Source: Micromonospora echinospora (GTDB taxonomy: Bacteria; Actinomycetota; Actinomycetes; Mycobacteriales; Micromonosporaceae). From it: a DNA stretch of 64,000 nucleotides. The DNA lies in contig NZ_LT607413.1 of NCBI RefSeq assembly GCF_900091495.1, forward strand, positions 6,773,001 through 6,837,000, given 5' to 3'. The translations under genes and the position numbers were made by a program. Positions 51,701-60,310 of this stretch are shown piece by piece. Within the stretch, counting starts at the first letter, position 1, and every line of letters begins with the position of its first letter. Under the pieces are notes generated by a model. That model searched no databases and was not told the DNA's origin. It saw only the letters and a list, made by a program, of their open reading frames with translations.

Positions 51701-53733
51701 ATCACCCGGGCCGCGTCGTCGAGGCTGAGCGTGCCCGCGACGTGCGCCGCCGCGACCTCGCCCATCGAGTGCCCGACCACCGCGTCCGGGACGATCCCCC
51801 AGGACCGCCAGAGCGCGGCCAGGCCCACCTGGACCGCCCAGGTCATCGGCTGCACCACGTCGATCTGGTCGAGCTGCGAGGTCCCCTCGTCGGCGCGCAG
51901 CTCGTCGAGCAGCGACCACGACACGTACGACGCCAGCGCGGCGGCGCACTCCTCGATGGCCTGCCGAAAGACCGGCTCGGTGTCCAGCAGCCGCCGACCC
52001 ATGCCGACCCACTGGCCGCCCTGCCCGGGGAAGACGAAGACCAGCCGCCGCCGGACGTGCTGCGACTTGTCGCCGGTGGAGAGGCCGGGCCGCACCGCGC
52101 CGTCGGAGAACGCGGCCAGCTTGCCCTGAAGGTCGGTACGGGAGGTGAAGCTGACCGCCAGCCGCTCGTCGTACGGGGTGCGACGCAGGCTCGCGGTGTG
52201 GCAGAGGTCGTCGAGGTCGACGGTCGGGTCGGCGACGAACTTCCCCACCGCGCCGGCCAGGTCACGCAACGCGGCCGGGTCGTGGGCCGACAGCGGCAGC
52301 AGCCGGGCCCGGTCGTCGTCCCCGGACGTCGGGGCGGCGGCCGGCGGGGGCGGCTCCTCGACGATCACGTGCACGTTGGTGCCGCCGAAGCTGAGCGAGG
52401 TGACCCCGGCCAGCAGCGGCCCGTCGTACGGCCACGGGCCCGGGGCGGCCTGCACCCGCAGGCGGTAGTCGTCGAAGGGGATGTGCGGGTTGCCCTCGGT
52501 GTAGTGCAGGCTGGCCGGCAGCTGCCGGTGCTTCATCGCCAGCACCACCTTGATCAGCCCGGCCAGGCCGCCGACCATCTGGAGGTGCCCGATGTTGGTC
52601 TTGACCGAGCCGATCATCAGCGGCCGGTCGGCGTCCCGGCGGGACCCGAGGACCGTGCCGAGCGCCTGCGCCTCGATCGGGTCGCCGAGGATGGTGCCGG
52701 TGCCGTGCGCCTCGACGTACTGCACCGCCGCCGGGTCCACGCCGGCCCGCTCGTACGCCTCGCGCAGCATCGCCTCCTGCGACAGCCGGCTCGGCGCGGT
52801 CAGGCCGTTGCTGCGGCCGTCCTGCACGACCGCGCTGCCGCGCAGCACCGCGTAGATCGGGTCACCGTCCTCGATCGCCCGGGACAGCGTCTTGAGCACC
52901 ACCGCCGCCACGCCCTCGCCGAGCACGATGCCGTCGCCCCGGGCGTCGAACGCCTTGCACCGGCCGTCCGGTGACATCACGCCGAGCTTGGTGAACCAGA
53001 CGAAGCCCTCCGGCTTGAGGAACAGCCCCGCCCCGCCGGCCAGGGCCATCGTGCAGTCGCCGCTGCGCAGGCTCTCGCACGCCTGGTGCACGGCCAGCAG
53101 CGACGACGAGCAGACCGCGTCCATGGTGTAGCTGGGGCCGCGCAGGTCGTAGACGTACGACAACCGGTTCGCCACGATCGAGCCGAACGAGCCGGTCGCG
53201 GTGTAGACGTTCGCCAGGTCGGGGTTGTTGAAGTTCAGCCAGCCGTACTCGCTGTGCGCCAGACCGACGAACACGCCGGTGCGGCTGCCCTGCAACTGGT
53301 CACGCAGCTGGCCGGCGTCGTCGAACGCCTCCTGCGCCACCTCCAGCATCAGCCGCTGCTGGGGGTCCATGTTCGCCGCCTCCCACGGCGAGATGCCGAA
53401 GAACCCCGGGTCGAAGCCGTCGATCCCGTCGAGGAAGCCACCCCAGCGGGTGCTCATCTTCCCGGGCGCCTCCGGGTCCGGGTCGAAGTACGCGTCGGTG
53501 TCCCAGCGGTCGGTGGGCATCTCCCGGATCACGTCCCGGCCGTCACGCAGCAACCGCCAGAACGACTCCGGGTCGTTCGCGCCGCCGGGCAGCCGGCAGC
53601 CCATGCCGATCACCGCGATCGGCTCGGTCCTGGCGCGCTCCACCTCGGCGAGTTGGGCGCGCAGCTCGCGGATGCCGAGCAGCGCCCGTTGCAGCGGGGT
53701 CAGATGGTCCGTACGGGCGGCGCTGTCACTCAT
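48772..53733 (-). CDS. Type I PKS, final module KS-AT-(degenerate DH)-ACP-TE
   Basis: A 1653-residue protein. KS ~38-460: Cys208 in DAVCSSSL, EAHGTGT and NIGHLQ. AT ~567-870: Ser656 in GHSMGE; the specificity motif is FASH, not HAFH, favouring methylmalonyl-CoA (moderate certainty). Residues ~930-1215 have the DH double-hotdog outline, but the His region reads DLDDRPAVPEAVH, so the domain is probably inactive. There is no KR or ER. ACP Ser1295 in GLNSLM (Asn instead of Asp). TE ~1405-1640: Ser1479 in GHSMGG and His1614 in GDHFF, like stand-alone type II thioesterases. It should add one unreduced unit, giving a beta-keto chain. An N-terminal docking helix precedes KS. Confidence 0.92.
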   Translation of the reverse strand: MSDSAARTDHLTPLQRALLGIRELRAQLAEVERARTEPIAVIGMGCRLPGGANDPESFWRLLRDGRDVIREMPTDRWDTDAYFDPDPEAPGKMSTRWGGFLDGIDGFDPGFFGISPWEAANMDPQQRLMLEVAQEAFDDAGQLRDQLQGSRTGVFVGLAHSEYGWLNFNNPDLANVYTATGSFGSIVANRLSYVYDLRGPSYTMDAVCSSSLLAVHQACESLRSGDCTMALAGGAGLFLKPEGFVWFTKLGVMSPDGRCKAFDARGDGIVLGEGVAAVVLKTLSRAIEDGDPIYAVLRGSAVVQDGRSNGLTAPSRLSQEAMLREAYERAGVDPAAVQYVEAHGTGTILGDPIEAQALGTVLGSRRDADRPLMIGSVKTNIGHLQMVGGLAGLIKVVLAMKHRQLPASLHYTEGNPHIPFDDYRLRVQAAPGPWPYDGPLLAGVTSLSFGGTNVHVIVEEPPPPAAAPTSGDDDRARLLPLSAHDPAALRDLAGAVGKFVADPTVDLDDLCHTASLRRTPYDERLAVSFTSRTDLQGKLAAFSDGAVRPGLSTGDKSQHVRRRLVFVFPGQGGQWVGMGRRLLDTEPVFRQAIEECAAALASYVSWSLLDELRADEGTSQLDQIDVVQPMTWAVQVGLAALWRSWGIVPDAVVGHSMGEVAAAHVAGTLSLDDAARVICRRSWLVRRIRGRGTMAVVELPLAEARAAIAGLEDQLAIAVSNSPTSTVLSGDTTAVETVLKTLTERDVFCRQVKVDFASHSPQVDELRADLLAELRDVRPRESTVPIHSTVTGRPTDGREFTADYWADNLREPVLFSTVLGQLLESAPTAVIEISPHPILLPSVEQCARHADRPVAALPSLRRDEDERSVLLGTLGALWTLGHRVDWRRQHPTDRPVLRLPYYPWQRQRCWLEFGSTGATSTGPAVAAVPSSTERYFRAAAPGGEHFWELPVDRSAWPDLDDRPAVPEAVHLDLALTAAASLAGTAACALTDVTFEAAQGPGSVAQVAVTGPRDGTAGWEVFGRPAGVDGPWTRHARGALRTVTAAGRPYLLPQETPDAIRQRCGTEVPGDAYRNSRIAAGLPDSAGARTVRRLWRRDGELLALLAAPAADGGSPLDWRLLDGVFDLLPVVAPDPAAATAGYRPMAVERLRAHRRATGELWAHVQLREVGDDTLTGDVRLLDAELRPVAEVTGLRSTLGVRAATPAGARTVAPAAVPRLRAAGSGGPVDDRATAGAADHEVVTAPPTSRAVLLTVAPDRRKTVLTGYLREQIAAVLGLQPQQLEVDQPLLGLGLNSLMVFELRNRLRVMYGTQIAAQDFLSGITVDQIVGHVLAQVDGPAPAPDGSPAPPDGSPDPAVGAAVPQSASVPRTVVARRSTGLARPNAVEVSTDPADWLVRGAPDLDARLRLFCLPYAGGNAALFRTWPGELPDGVQVCPIQLPGREQRHREPAFTQMSALVQTLGAVLRPYLDRPFALFGHSMGGLVAYELTRHLRRRELPAPAHLYVSAARAPHLPDLEPPLHRLPEARLIEKLRAMDGTPEEMLGDPETIALYLPVLRADFALVETRIHQTEPPLDVPLTVFGGERDDKVTEEQLAAWRDQTTSGFALEMLPGDHFFVQRERAGLLAALSGRLTHDLARLDAPHVAVPTDNRVS

Positions 53734-56700
53734 GGTGGTTCCTGTTCCGTGGCTGGGAGAGTTCCTGCTCCAGGAGGGCTTCGACCTCGGCGTCGGAGAG
53801 CTGTTCGATCTCCGCGAGCCAGGCGTCCCGATCCGTGTCGACGACCGCCGCCGCCGTCCGGGTCGGGGGCGGGCCGGTCGGTTCGGCCGGTTCGGCGGGC
53901 TGGAGTTCCCCGGCGACGAATCCGGCCAGCGCCTCGACGGTCGGGTAGTCGAAGAGCACCGTCGCGGGCAGCGACCGGTCGACGCTGAGGCTGAGCGCGT
54001 TGCGCAACTCCACCGCCATCAGCGAGTCCAGGCCGAGTTCGTTGAGCGGACGCCGGGTGTCCAGGGTGTGCGCGGCGGTCAGGCCGAGCACCCGGGCCGC
54101 CAGGTCCCGCACGTGCCCCACGATCAGGTCGGGCCGGTCGTCGGGGGCCGCGTCGGCCAGCAGGGTCAGCAGCGCCCGGTGGTCGGCGCCACCCGCCGCC
54201 GGAGCCCCCGCGTCCGCCGTGGTCGCGGCCATGTCGTCCAGCAGCGGGGGCCGCAGCCCGGTCGGGTACTGCCGCAGGTAGGCGCCCCACTCGATGGCGA
54301 CGACACCCACCTGCGCGCGGGGCTGGCCGAGCGCCGCCGCCAACTCGGCGACCCCCCGCTCCGGGTCGATCAGTCCCATGCCGCGCAGCGCCCACTGCCG
54401 GTCGTCGTCGACGCGGGCGGCCATGCCCGCGCCCCGCCACGGACCCCAGTTGACGCTCAGCCCCGGCAGCCCCTGCCGCCGCCGTTCGGCGGCCAGCAGG
54501 TCGAGGAAGGCGTTTCCGGCCGCGTAGTTGCCCTGCCCGGCGGAACCGAGCATCGAGGCGACCGACGAGAACAGCACGAAGAAGTCCAGGTCGAGGCCGC
54601 GGGTGGCGTGGTGCAGGTTCCACGCCCCGGCGAGCTTCGGCCCGAGCACCCGCTCGAAGCGCGGCCACTCCTGCTGGAGCAGGATGCCGTCGTCCAGCAC
54701 GCCGGCCGCGTGGACGACCCCGCGCAGCGGCGGCAGGGTCGCGGTGACCTCGTCGACCAGCCGGGTCACCTCGTCCGGGCGGGCGATGTCGGCGCGGACC
54801 ACCTCGACCCGGGCGCCGGCGTCGCGCAGCGCCGCCACGTCCGCCCGGTTGGCGTCGGTGACGCCGCTGCGGCCCACCAGCACCAGGGCGCGGGCACCCC
54901 GGTCGACCAGCCAGCGCGCCACGTGCAGGCCAAGCCCGCCCAGACCACCCGTGATCAGGTACGCCCCGTCGGCGCGGACCAGGTCGTCGGCCTCCGGCGG
55001 CACGGTGGCGTCGTCGTGGCTGACGACGATCTTGCCGACGTGCCGGGCCTGCGCCATGTACCGGAACGCGTCGACCGCCCGGGTCAGCCCGAACACCCGG
55101 CACGGCAGCGGCTGGAGCGTGCCGGCGGCGAACCGCCGCATCAGCTCGCCCAGCAGGGCACGCACCGTCGCCGGCTCGTCCCGGGAGAGCTCCACCAGGT
55201 CGAACGCGGTGTAGGTGACGTCGTCCCGGAGCCGGGTCACCTGGTCGGCCGACCAGATCTCCCGCTTGCCGATCTCGACGAACCGCCCGCCGGGGCGCAG
55301 CAGGCGCAGGCTCTCGACGATGAAGTCCCCGGTCAGCGAGTTGAGGACCACGTCGACGCCAGCACCGCCGGTCCATGCGCGGATCTCGTCGGCGAACGTC
55401 AGGGTCCGCGAGTTCGACAGGTGCCGGACGCCCAGTCGTTGCAGCACCGGCCACTTGGCGGGGCTCGCCGTCGCGTATACCTCGGCGCCGACCGCCTGGG
55501 CGAGCTGCACTGCGGCCAGGCCCACCCCGCCGGCCGCCGCGTGGACCAGCACCCGCTGCCCCGGGCCGAGCCGGGCGATGTGCTCCAGCGCGTACAGGGC
55601 GGTCAGGAAGGTCACCGGGATGGTCGCCCCGTCGGCGTCCCCGACCACCGCCGGCAGCGGGGCCACCAGGTCGGCGTCGACGGTCACGAAGCTGCCGAAG
55701 CTCGCCGGGGCCAGGGCCACCACCCGGTCCCCCACCGCGAGCCCGCGCACGTCCGCGCCGAGCGCCACCACCTCGCCGACGCACTCCAGGCCGAGCGGTC
55801 CCGCCTCACCCGGGTACATGCCGAGCGCGTTGAGCACGTCGCGGAAGTTCAGGCCGGTCGCCCGGACCCGCAGCTCCACCTGGCCGGCCGCCGGTGCCTG
55901 CCGGGCCACCGGCCGGAACACCAGCTGGTCCAGCACCCCGGGGGTCGCCACGTCGAGCCGGAACGACTCGACGCTGGGCAACGCCAGCGGCCGGTCGCCG
56001 TCGTCCGCCGCGCAGCGGGCCAGGCGGGCCACGTGCCGCTGGTCGCCGCGCCGGACGACCTGGTCGTCCCGGCCGTCGGCCCGCAGCTCGGCGGTCAGGA
56101 ACGCGAGGTCGGCGGCCGGATCGCCGGTCGGGTCGAGGTCGATCCTGGTGCAGCGCAGCTCGGGGTGTTCCAGGGCAACCGCGCCGGCCAGCCCCCACAG
56201 CGGGGCCTGCGCCAGCGCCAGCGGTCCGGCCGGCTCGCCGACCGCCTGCGCGCCCCGGGTCACCAGGTACGTCCGGGGCGACCGGCTGCGGGTCGCCAGG
56301 GCCCGGACCAGGTGCAGGGTGCTGCGCAGCGTGGTCGACTGGGCGTCCTGGAGGGTCGCCAGGTCGACGTCGGGGTCGGCGGGCGTGTCCAGCGCCCACA
56401 GGTGCAGCACGCCCCGCCAGTCGACGGCGCCGACCGCGTCGAGCAGCCGGGTGACGTCCTCCGGGCGGGCCGGGTCGATCCGGTACGACTGCGCGTCGTC
56501 CTGGGCGAACGCCGTACCGGGCCGGACGAGGGTGCAGGTGTGCCCCTCGGCGGTCAGCCGGGCCGCCAGTTCCCGGCCGAGCCCGTCCGCGTCGCCGAAG
56601 ACCAGCCAGGCACCCGGTCCGGCGGGGGCCTCGGCGGGCTCGGCCGGGCCGGCGACCGGCCACGTGATCTCGTAGCGCAGGTCGTCGGTCCGGGCCGGGG

Positions 56701-59700
56701 CGCGGCGTAGCGCCGCCGGGTCGACGTGCCGCAGCCGCAGGCCGCGCAGCTCCACGACCAGCCGGCCGGCGCGGTCCACCACCACGACGTCCCCGACGAC
56801 CTCCCCGGTGGTGGACCCGCTGCTCCAGGCGTACGCCCGCAGCTCCGCATCGGTGGACGGGACGGCCCGCAGCCGCTCCACCCGGAACGGGACGTGGATC
56901 GACAGGCCGTCCTCCGGTTGTGGCCGGGTCAGGCCCAGCAGTTGGAAGCAGGCGTCCAGCAGCCCGGGATGCACCGGGTAGGGCACGGTCGGGTCGAGCT
57001 GGCCAGGCAGCCGGATGTCGCTCACCGCCACTCCGTCACCGGCGTGGACCCGGTCCAGCCAACGGAAGCTCGGCCCGAGGTCCAGCCCGGCGTCGGTGAC
57101 CCGGCGGTAGAAGGTGTCGAGGTCGTCGAGGGACCGGTCGCAGCGTGCGGCGATCCCGTCCAGGTCCGGTGGCGTCGGTCCCGGTTCGCCGTCCGGGTCG
57201 AGCCGGGCCGTGACGTACTCCGTCCAGTCCGGGTCGTCGAAGGTCACCAGTCGCGCGGTGCCGTCCGCCGCCGTGACGACCGTCTGCACCGGACGCTCAC
57301 CCCGGTCCGGCAGCACCAACGGTTGGGCGAACAGGACGTCCCGCAGGGCAGGGGCCGGGGTGCCGCTTTCGGTTCCCGCCGCCAGGAGCATGGCGACGTG
57401 ATGCGCGCCTGGCACCACGAGCTGGTCGTGCAGCTTGTGCTCGGCCAGGAGCGGGTAGGTCGCCGCGCTCAGGGACGCCTCGAAGACCGTGTCCCGCAGC
57501 GAGGGCGTCCGCAGCCGTTGACCGAGCAGCGGGTGGTCGCCCGCCCGACGGCGGGTCTGGCTGCCCGGCGCGGGCGCCGACCAGTAGCGTTGGCGTTGGA
57601 AGGGGTACGTGGGCAGGTCCACCGCCCGGGACGGGATTCCGCCGGTGATCGCCTTCCAGTCCAGGTTCACACCCTGCGCGTACAGGCCCGCGACGGCGGT
57701 CAGCAGTTGCTGCCAGTCGTCCCGGCCCCGCCGCAACGACGGCAACCAGCTCATGGCGCTGTCGTCGTCCACACACTGCCGGCCCGCCGCCAACAACACC
57801 GGATGCGGACCGACCTCCTGCACCACGTCACAACCCAGTGCGACGACCGCCCGCATCCCGTCGGCGAACCGCACCGGAGCCGACACGTGCTCCACCCAGT
57901 AGGCCGCAGACGCGACCCGATCGTCGGCGGTCCGGCCGGTCACGTTCGACACCAGCGTCCGCTGCGGCGACCGGAACCCCACCGACCCGGCGACCTCCTG
58001 GAACGCCGGGATCATCGGCGCCATCAACGGCGAATGGAAGGCGTGCGAGACGTGCAACGCCGTGGTCTTCACCCCGTCGGCCGTGAACTTCTCCCGGATC
58101 GCATCCAGCGCCTCCACCGGGCCGGCGATCACCGTCTCCACCGGACCGTTCACCGCCGCCACGACCAGACCGGTGCCGTCCAGGAACGGACGGACCCTCT
58201 CCTCCGGCAGCGACACCGCCACCATCGACCCACCCGCCGGCAAACCCTGCATCAAACGGCCACGTGACGCCACCAGACGCAGCCCGCCCTCCAGCGAGAA
58301 CACCCCCGCCACACACGCCGCGACAAGCTCACCGACGCTGTGACCCAGCACCACGTCCGGCTCGACACCCCAGTGCCGCCACAGCCGGGCCAACGCCCAC
58401 TCCACCGCGAACAACACCGGCTGCGTGAACCCCGTCTGATCCAGCACATCCGTGCCGTCGGACGGGAAGAGCACCTCCAACAGCGGCCGTTCGAGCTCCC
58501 CCGCCAGCAACTCCGCGCACCGGTCCAACTCGGCGCGGAACACCGGCTCCGACTCGTACAGGACACGCGCCATCCCCACCGACTGCGCACCCTGACCCGT
58601 GAACAACCAGCCCACCCTCGGCCGGCGACCGGCAGGCACCACGCCATGGACGACCGACCGGTCCTCCTCACCCGCCAACCAACCCCGCAACCGGACGACA
58701 GCGGTGGCCGAATCCCGAGCCACCACCGCCAGACGGTGCGGGAAGTGACTACGAGTCACCGCAGCCGCCGCACACACCAACCCGAGGTCAGGGGCGTCGA
58801 CACCGTCCAGCAGATCCACGTACCGCTGCGCCACCACCCGCAACGCGGCCTCGTCCCGCGCCGACAACGGCAACACGTACGCCGAACGACCGGGCACCTC
58901 CGACGAAGCCGCCGGCTCCGGTGCCTCGCCGACGACGACGTGGGCGTTGGTCCCGCTCATGCCGAAGGAGCTGAGGCCGGCGACGCGGGGGCGCTCGCTT
59001 CGGGGCCAGGGGGTCGGGGCGACCGGGACCCGGACCGGGAGGCCGTCCCAGTCGATGTGCGGGTTCGGCGTACGGAAGTGCAGGTGCGACGGCATCTGTT
59101 CGTGCCGCAACGCCAACACCAGCTTGATCAGACCGGCCACCCCGGCGGCGGCCTCCAGGTGCCCGATGTTGGTCTTGACCGAGCCCACCAGCAGCGGGCG
59201 GTCAGTCGGCCGGCCCTTGCCGAGCACCGAGGCGAGGGCGCGCACCTCGATCGGGTCGCCCAGCGAGGTGCCGGTGCCGTGCGCCTCCACGTAGTCGACG
59301 TCGCCCGGCTCGACGCCGGCGTCGGCGAGGGCTGCCCGGATCAGGTCCTGTTGCGCCAGGCCGTTCGGGACGGTCAGGCCGCCGCTCGGGCCGTCGTGGT
59401 TCACGGCGGTGCCCCGCACGACCGCGAGCACCCGGTCACCGTCGCGCTGGGCGTCCGACAACCGCTTCAGCACCACCACGCCACAGCCCTCGCCCCGGCC
59501 GTAACCGTCGGCGGAGGCGTCGAAGGTCTTGCACCGGCCGTCCACGGCGAGGGCCTTCATCTTCGACAGCGTGACGAACGCGTCCGGCGCGAGCATCGCG
59601 TTGACCCCGCCGACCAGGGCCAGGTCGGTTTCGCCCGCGCGCAGGCTCCGGGTCGCCAGGTGCAGCGCCACCAGCGACGACGAGCACGCGGTGGTGACGG

Positions 59701-60310
59701 CCATGCTCGGCCCCTGCAACCCGAGCAGGTACGACAGCCGCCCGGCCGGGAAGCTCAGGTCGTTGCCAGTGCCGGCGTACAGGTCGAGCTGGGTGGGGTC
59801 GCCCGCGCCGGTCTGCAACTGGAGGTAGTCGTTGGTCATGATGCCGACGAAGACCCCGGTCGGCGTTCCGACGAGACGGTCCGGCACCTGACCGGCGTGC
59901 TCCAGGGCCTCCCAGGACACCTCCAGCAGCATCCGCTGCTGCGGGTCGAGGCTGGCGGCCTCCCGCGGGGCGATGCCGAAGAAGGCCGGGTCGAACTGGT
60001 CGACCCCGTCGACGAAGTGCCCCTCCCGGGTGTACATGCGGCCGGGCCGGTCCGGGTCCGGGTGGTAGAAGTCCGCCAGGTTCCAGCGGTCCGGGGGCAC
60101 CTCGCCGGCCGCGTCCACGCCGTCGCGCAGCACCCGCCAGAAGGCGGCCAGGCCGTCACCGCCGCCGGGAAAGCGGCAGCTCGCGCCGATGATGGCGATC
60201 GGTTCGTGCTGGGCCCGCCGGACCTCGTCCAGCTCGGCTTCCAGTTCCTCGATGGCGACGAACGCACGCAGGAGCGCGGACTGCTCGCCGCGCGTCGGGT
60301 CTTCGGTCAT
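53726..60310 (-). CDS. Type I PKS, fully reducing module KS-AT-DH-ER-KR-ACP
   Basis: A 2194-residue single module. KS ~36-460 (Cys209 in TTACSSSL, EAHGTGT, NIGHLE). AT ~567-880 (Ser658 in GHSVGE; HAFH motif, malonyl-CoA). DH ~925-1195 (His958 in AEHKLHDQLVVPG; Asp in HPGLLDACF). ER ~1455-1765 (LNFRDVLNALGMYPG, HAAAGGVG). KR ~1780-1960 (GGLGGLG; LDD motif, so B-type alcohol; SSVAS and QGNYAAGN). ACP Ser2096 in GLDSLM. It adds a saturated two-carbon unit from malonate. The start overlaps the preceding PKS stop (ATGA), the end overlaps the next PKS by 8 bases, and docking helices lie at both ends. Its AT DNA is nearly duplicated in the preceding PKS. Confidence 0.95.
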   Translation of the reverse strand: MTEDPTRGEQSALLRAFVAIEELEAELDEVRRAQHEPIAIIGASCRFPGGGDGLAAFWRVLRDGVDAAGEVPPDRWNLADFYHPDPDRPGRMYTREGHFVDGVDQFDPAFFGIAPREAASLDPQQRMLLEVSWEALEHAGQVPDRLVGTPTGVFVGIMTNDYLQLQTGAGDPTQLDLYAGTGNDLSFPAGRLSYLLGLQGPSMAVTTACSSSLVALHLATRSLRAGETDLALVGGVNAMLAPDAFVTLSKMKALAVDGRCKTFDASADGYGRGEGCGVVVLKRLSDAQRDGDRVLAVVRGTAVNHDGPSGGLTVPNGLAQQDLIRAALADAGVEPGDVDYVEAHGTGTSLGDPIEVRALASVLGKGRPTDRPLLVGSVKTNIGHLEAAAGVAGLIKLVLALRHEQMPSHLHFRTPNPHIDWDGLPVRVPVAPTPWPRSERPRVAGLSSFGMSGTNAHVVVGEAPEPAASSEVPGRSAYVLPLSARDEAALRVVAQRYVDLLDGVDAPDLGLVCAAAAVTRSHFPHRLAVVARDSATAVVRLRGWLAGEEDRSVVHGVVPAGRRPRVGWLFTGQGAQSVGMARVLYESEPVFRAELDRCAELLAGELERPLLEVLFPSDGTDVLDQTGFTQPVLFAVEWALARLWRHWGVEPDVVLGHSVGELVAACVAGVFSLEGGLRLVASRGRLMQGLPAGGSMVAVSLPEERVRPFLDGTGLVVAAVNGPVETVIAGPVEALDAIREKFTADGVKTTALHVSHAFHSPLMAPMIPAFQEVAGSVGFRSPQRTLVSNVTGRTADDRVASAAYWVEHVSAPVRFADGMRAVVALGCDVVQEVGPHPVLLAAGRQCVDDDSAMSWLPSLRRGRDDWQQLLTAVAGLYAQGVNLDWKAITGGIPSRAVDLPTYPFQRQRYWSAPAPGSQTRRRAGDHPLLGQRLRTPSLRDTVFEASLSAATYPLLAEHKLHDQLVVPGAHHVAMLLAAGTESGTPAPALRDVLFAQPLVLPDRGERPVQTVVTAADGTARLVTFDDPDWTEYVTARLDPDGEPGPTPPDLDGIAARCDRSLDDLDTFYRRVTDAGLDLGPSFRWLDRVHAGDGVAVSDIRLPGQLDPTVPYPVHPGLLDACFQLLGLTRPQPEDGLSIHVPFRVERLRAVPSTDAELRAYAWSSGSTTGEVVGDVVVVDRAGRLVVELRGLRLRHVDPAALRRAPARTDDLRYEITWPVAGPAEPAEAPAGPGAWLVFGDADGLGRELAARLTAEGHTCTLVRPGTAFAQDDAQSYRIDPARPEDVTRLLDAVGAVDWRGVLHLWALDTPADPDVDLATLQDAQSTTLRSTLHLVRALATRSRSPRTYLVTRGAQAVGEPAGPLALAQAPLWGLAGAVALEHPELRCTRIDLDPTGDPAADLAFLTAELRADGRDDQVVRRGDQRHVARLARCAADDGDRPLALPSVESFRLDVATPGVLDQLVFRPVARQAPAAGQVELRVRATGLNFRDVLNALGMYPGEAGPLGLECVGEVVALGADVRGLAVGDRVVALAPASFGSFVTVDADLVAPLPAVVGDADGATIPVTFLTALYALEHIARLGPGQRVLVHAAAGGVGLAAVQLAQAVGAEVYATASPAKWPVLQRLGVRHLSNSRTLTFADEIRAWTGGAGVDVVLNSLTGDFIVESLRLLRPGGRFVEIGKREIWSADQVTRLRDDVTYTAFDLVELSRDEPATVRALLGELMRRFAAGTLQPLPCRVFGLTRAVDAFRYMAQARHVGKIVVSHDDATVPPEADDLVRADGAYLITGGLGGLGLHVARWLVDRGARALVLVGRSGVTDANRADVAALRDAGARVEVVRADIARPDEVTRLVDEVTATLPPLRGVVHAAGVLDDGILLQQEWPRFERVLGPKLAGAWNLHHATRGLDLDFFVLFSSVASMLGSAGQGNYAAGNAFLDLLAAERRRQGLPGLSVNWGPWRGAGMAARVDDDRQWALRGMGLIDPERGVAELAAALGQPRAQVGVVAIEWGAYLRQYPTGLRPPLLDDMAATTADAGAPAAGGADHRALLTLLADAAPDDRPDLIVGHVRDLAARVLGLTAAHTLDTRRPLNELGLDSLMAVELRNALSLSVDRSLPATVLFDYPTVEALAGFVAGELQPAEPAEPTGPPPTRTAAAVVDTDRDAWLAEIEQLSDAEVEALLEQELSQPRNRNHHE
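57581..58403. repeat. AT-coding repeat, copy in the fully reducing module
   Basis: This 823-base stretch, coding the C-terminal part of the AT and the post-AT linker, matches 63178-64000 with no net length change. Identity by eye is roughly 85-95 percent at the DNA level, with runs of 30 or more identical bases around CACACACTGCCG and CATCCCGTCGGCG. The match continues beyond the window edge in the other copy. Confidence 0.85.

Noticed and set aside
48805..52974. Plus-strand open frame of 1389 codons opposite the last type I PKS
   Set aside because: The translation is repetitive Gly/Arg/Gln/Val-rich sequence without motifs, antisense to KS-AT-ACP with intact catalytic residues.
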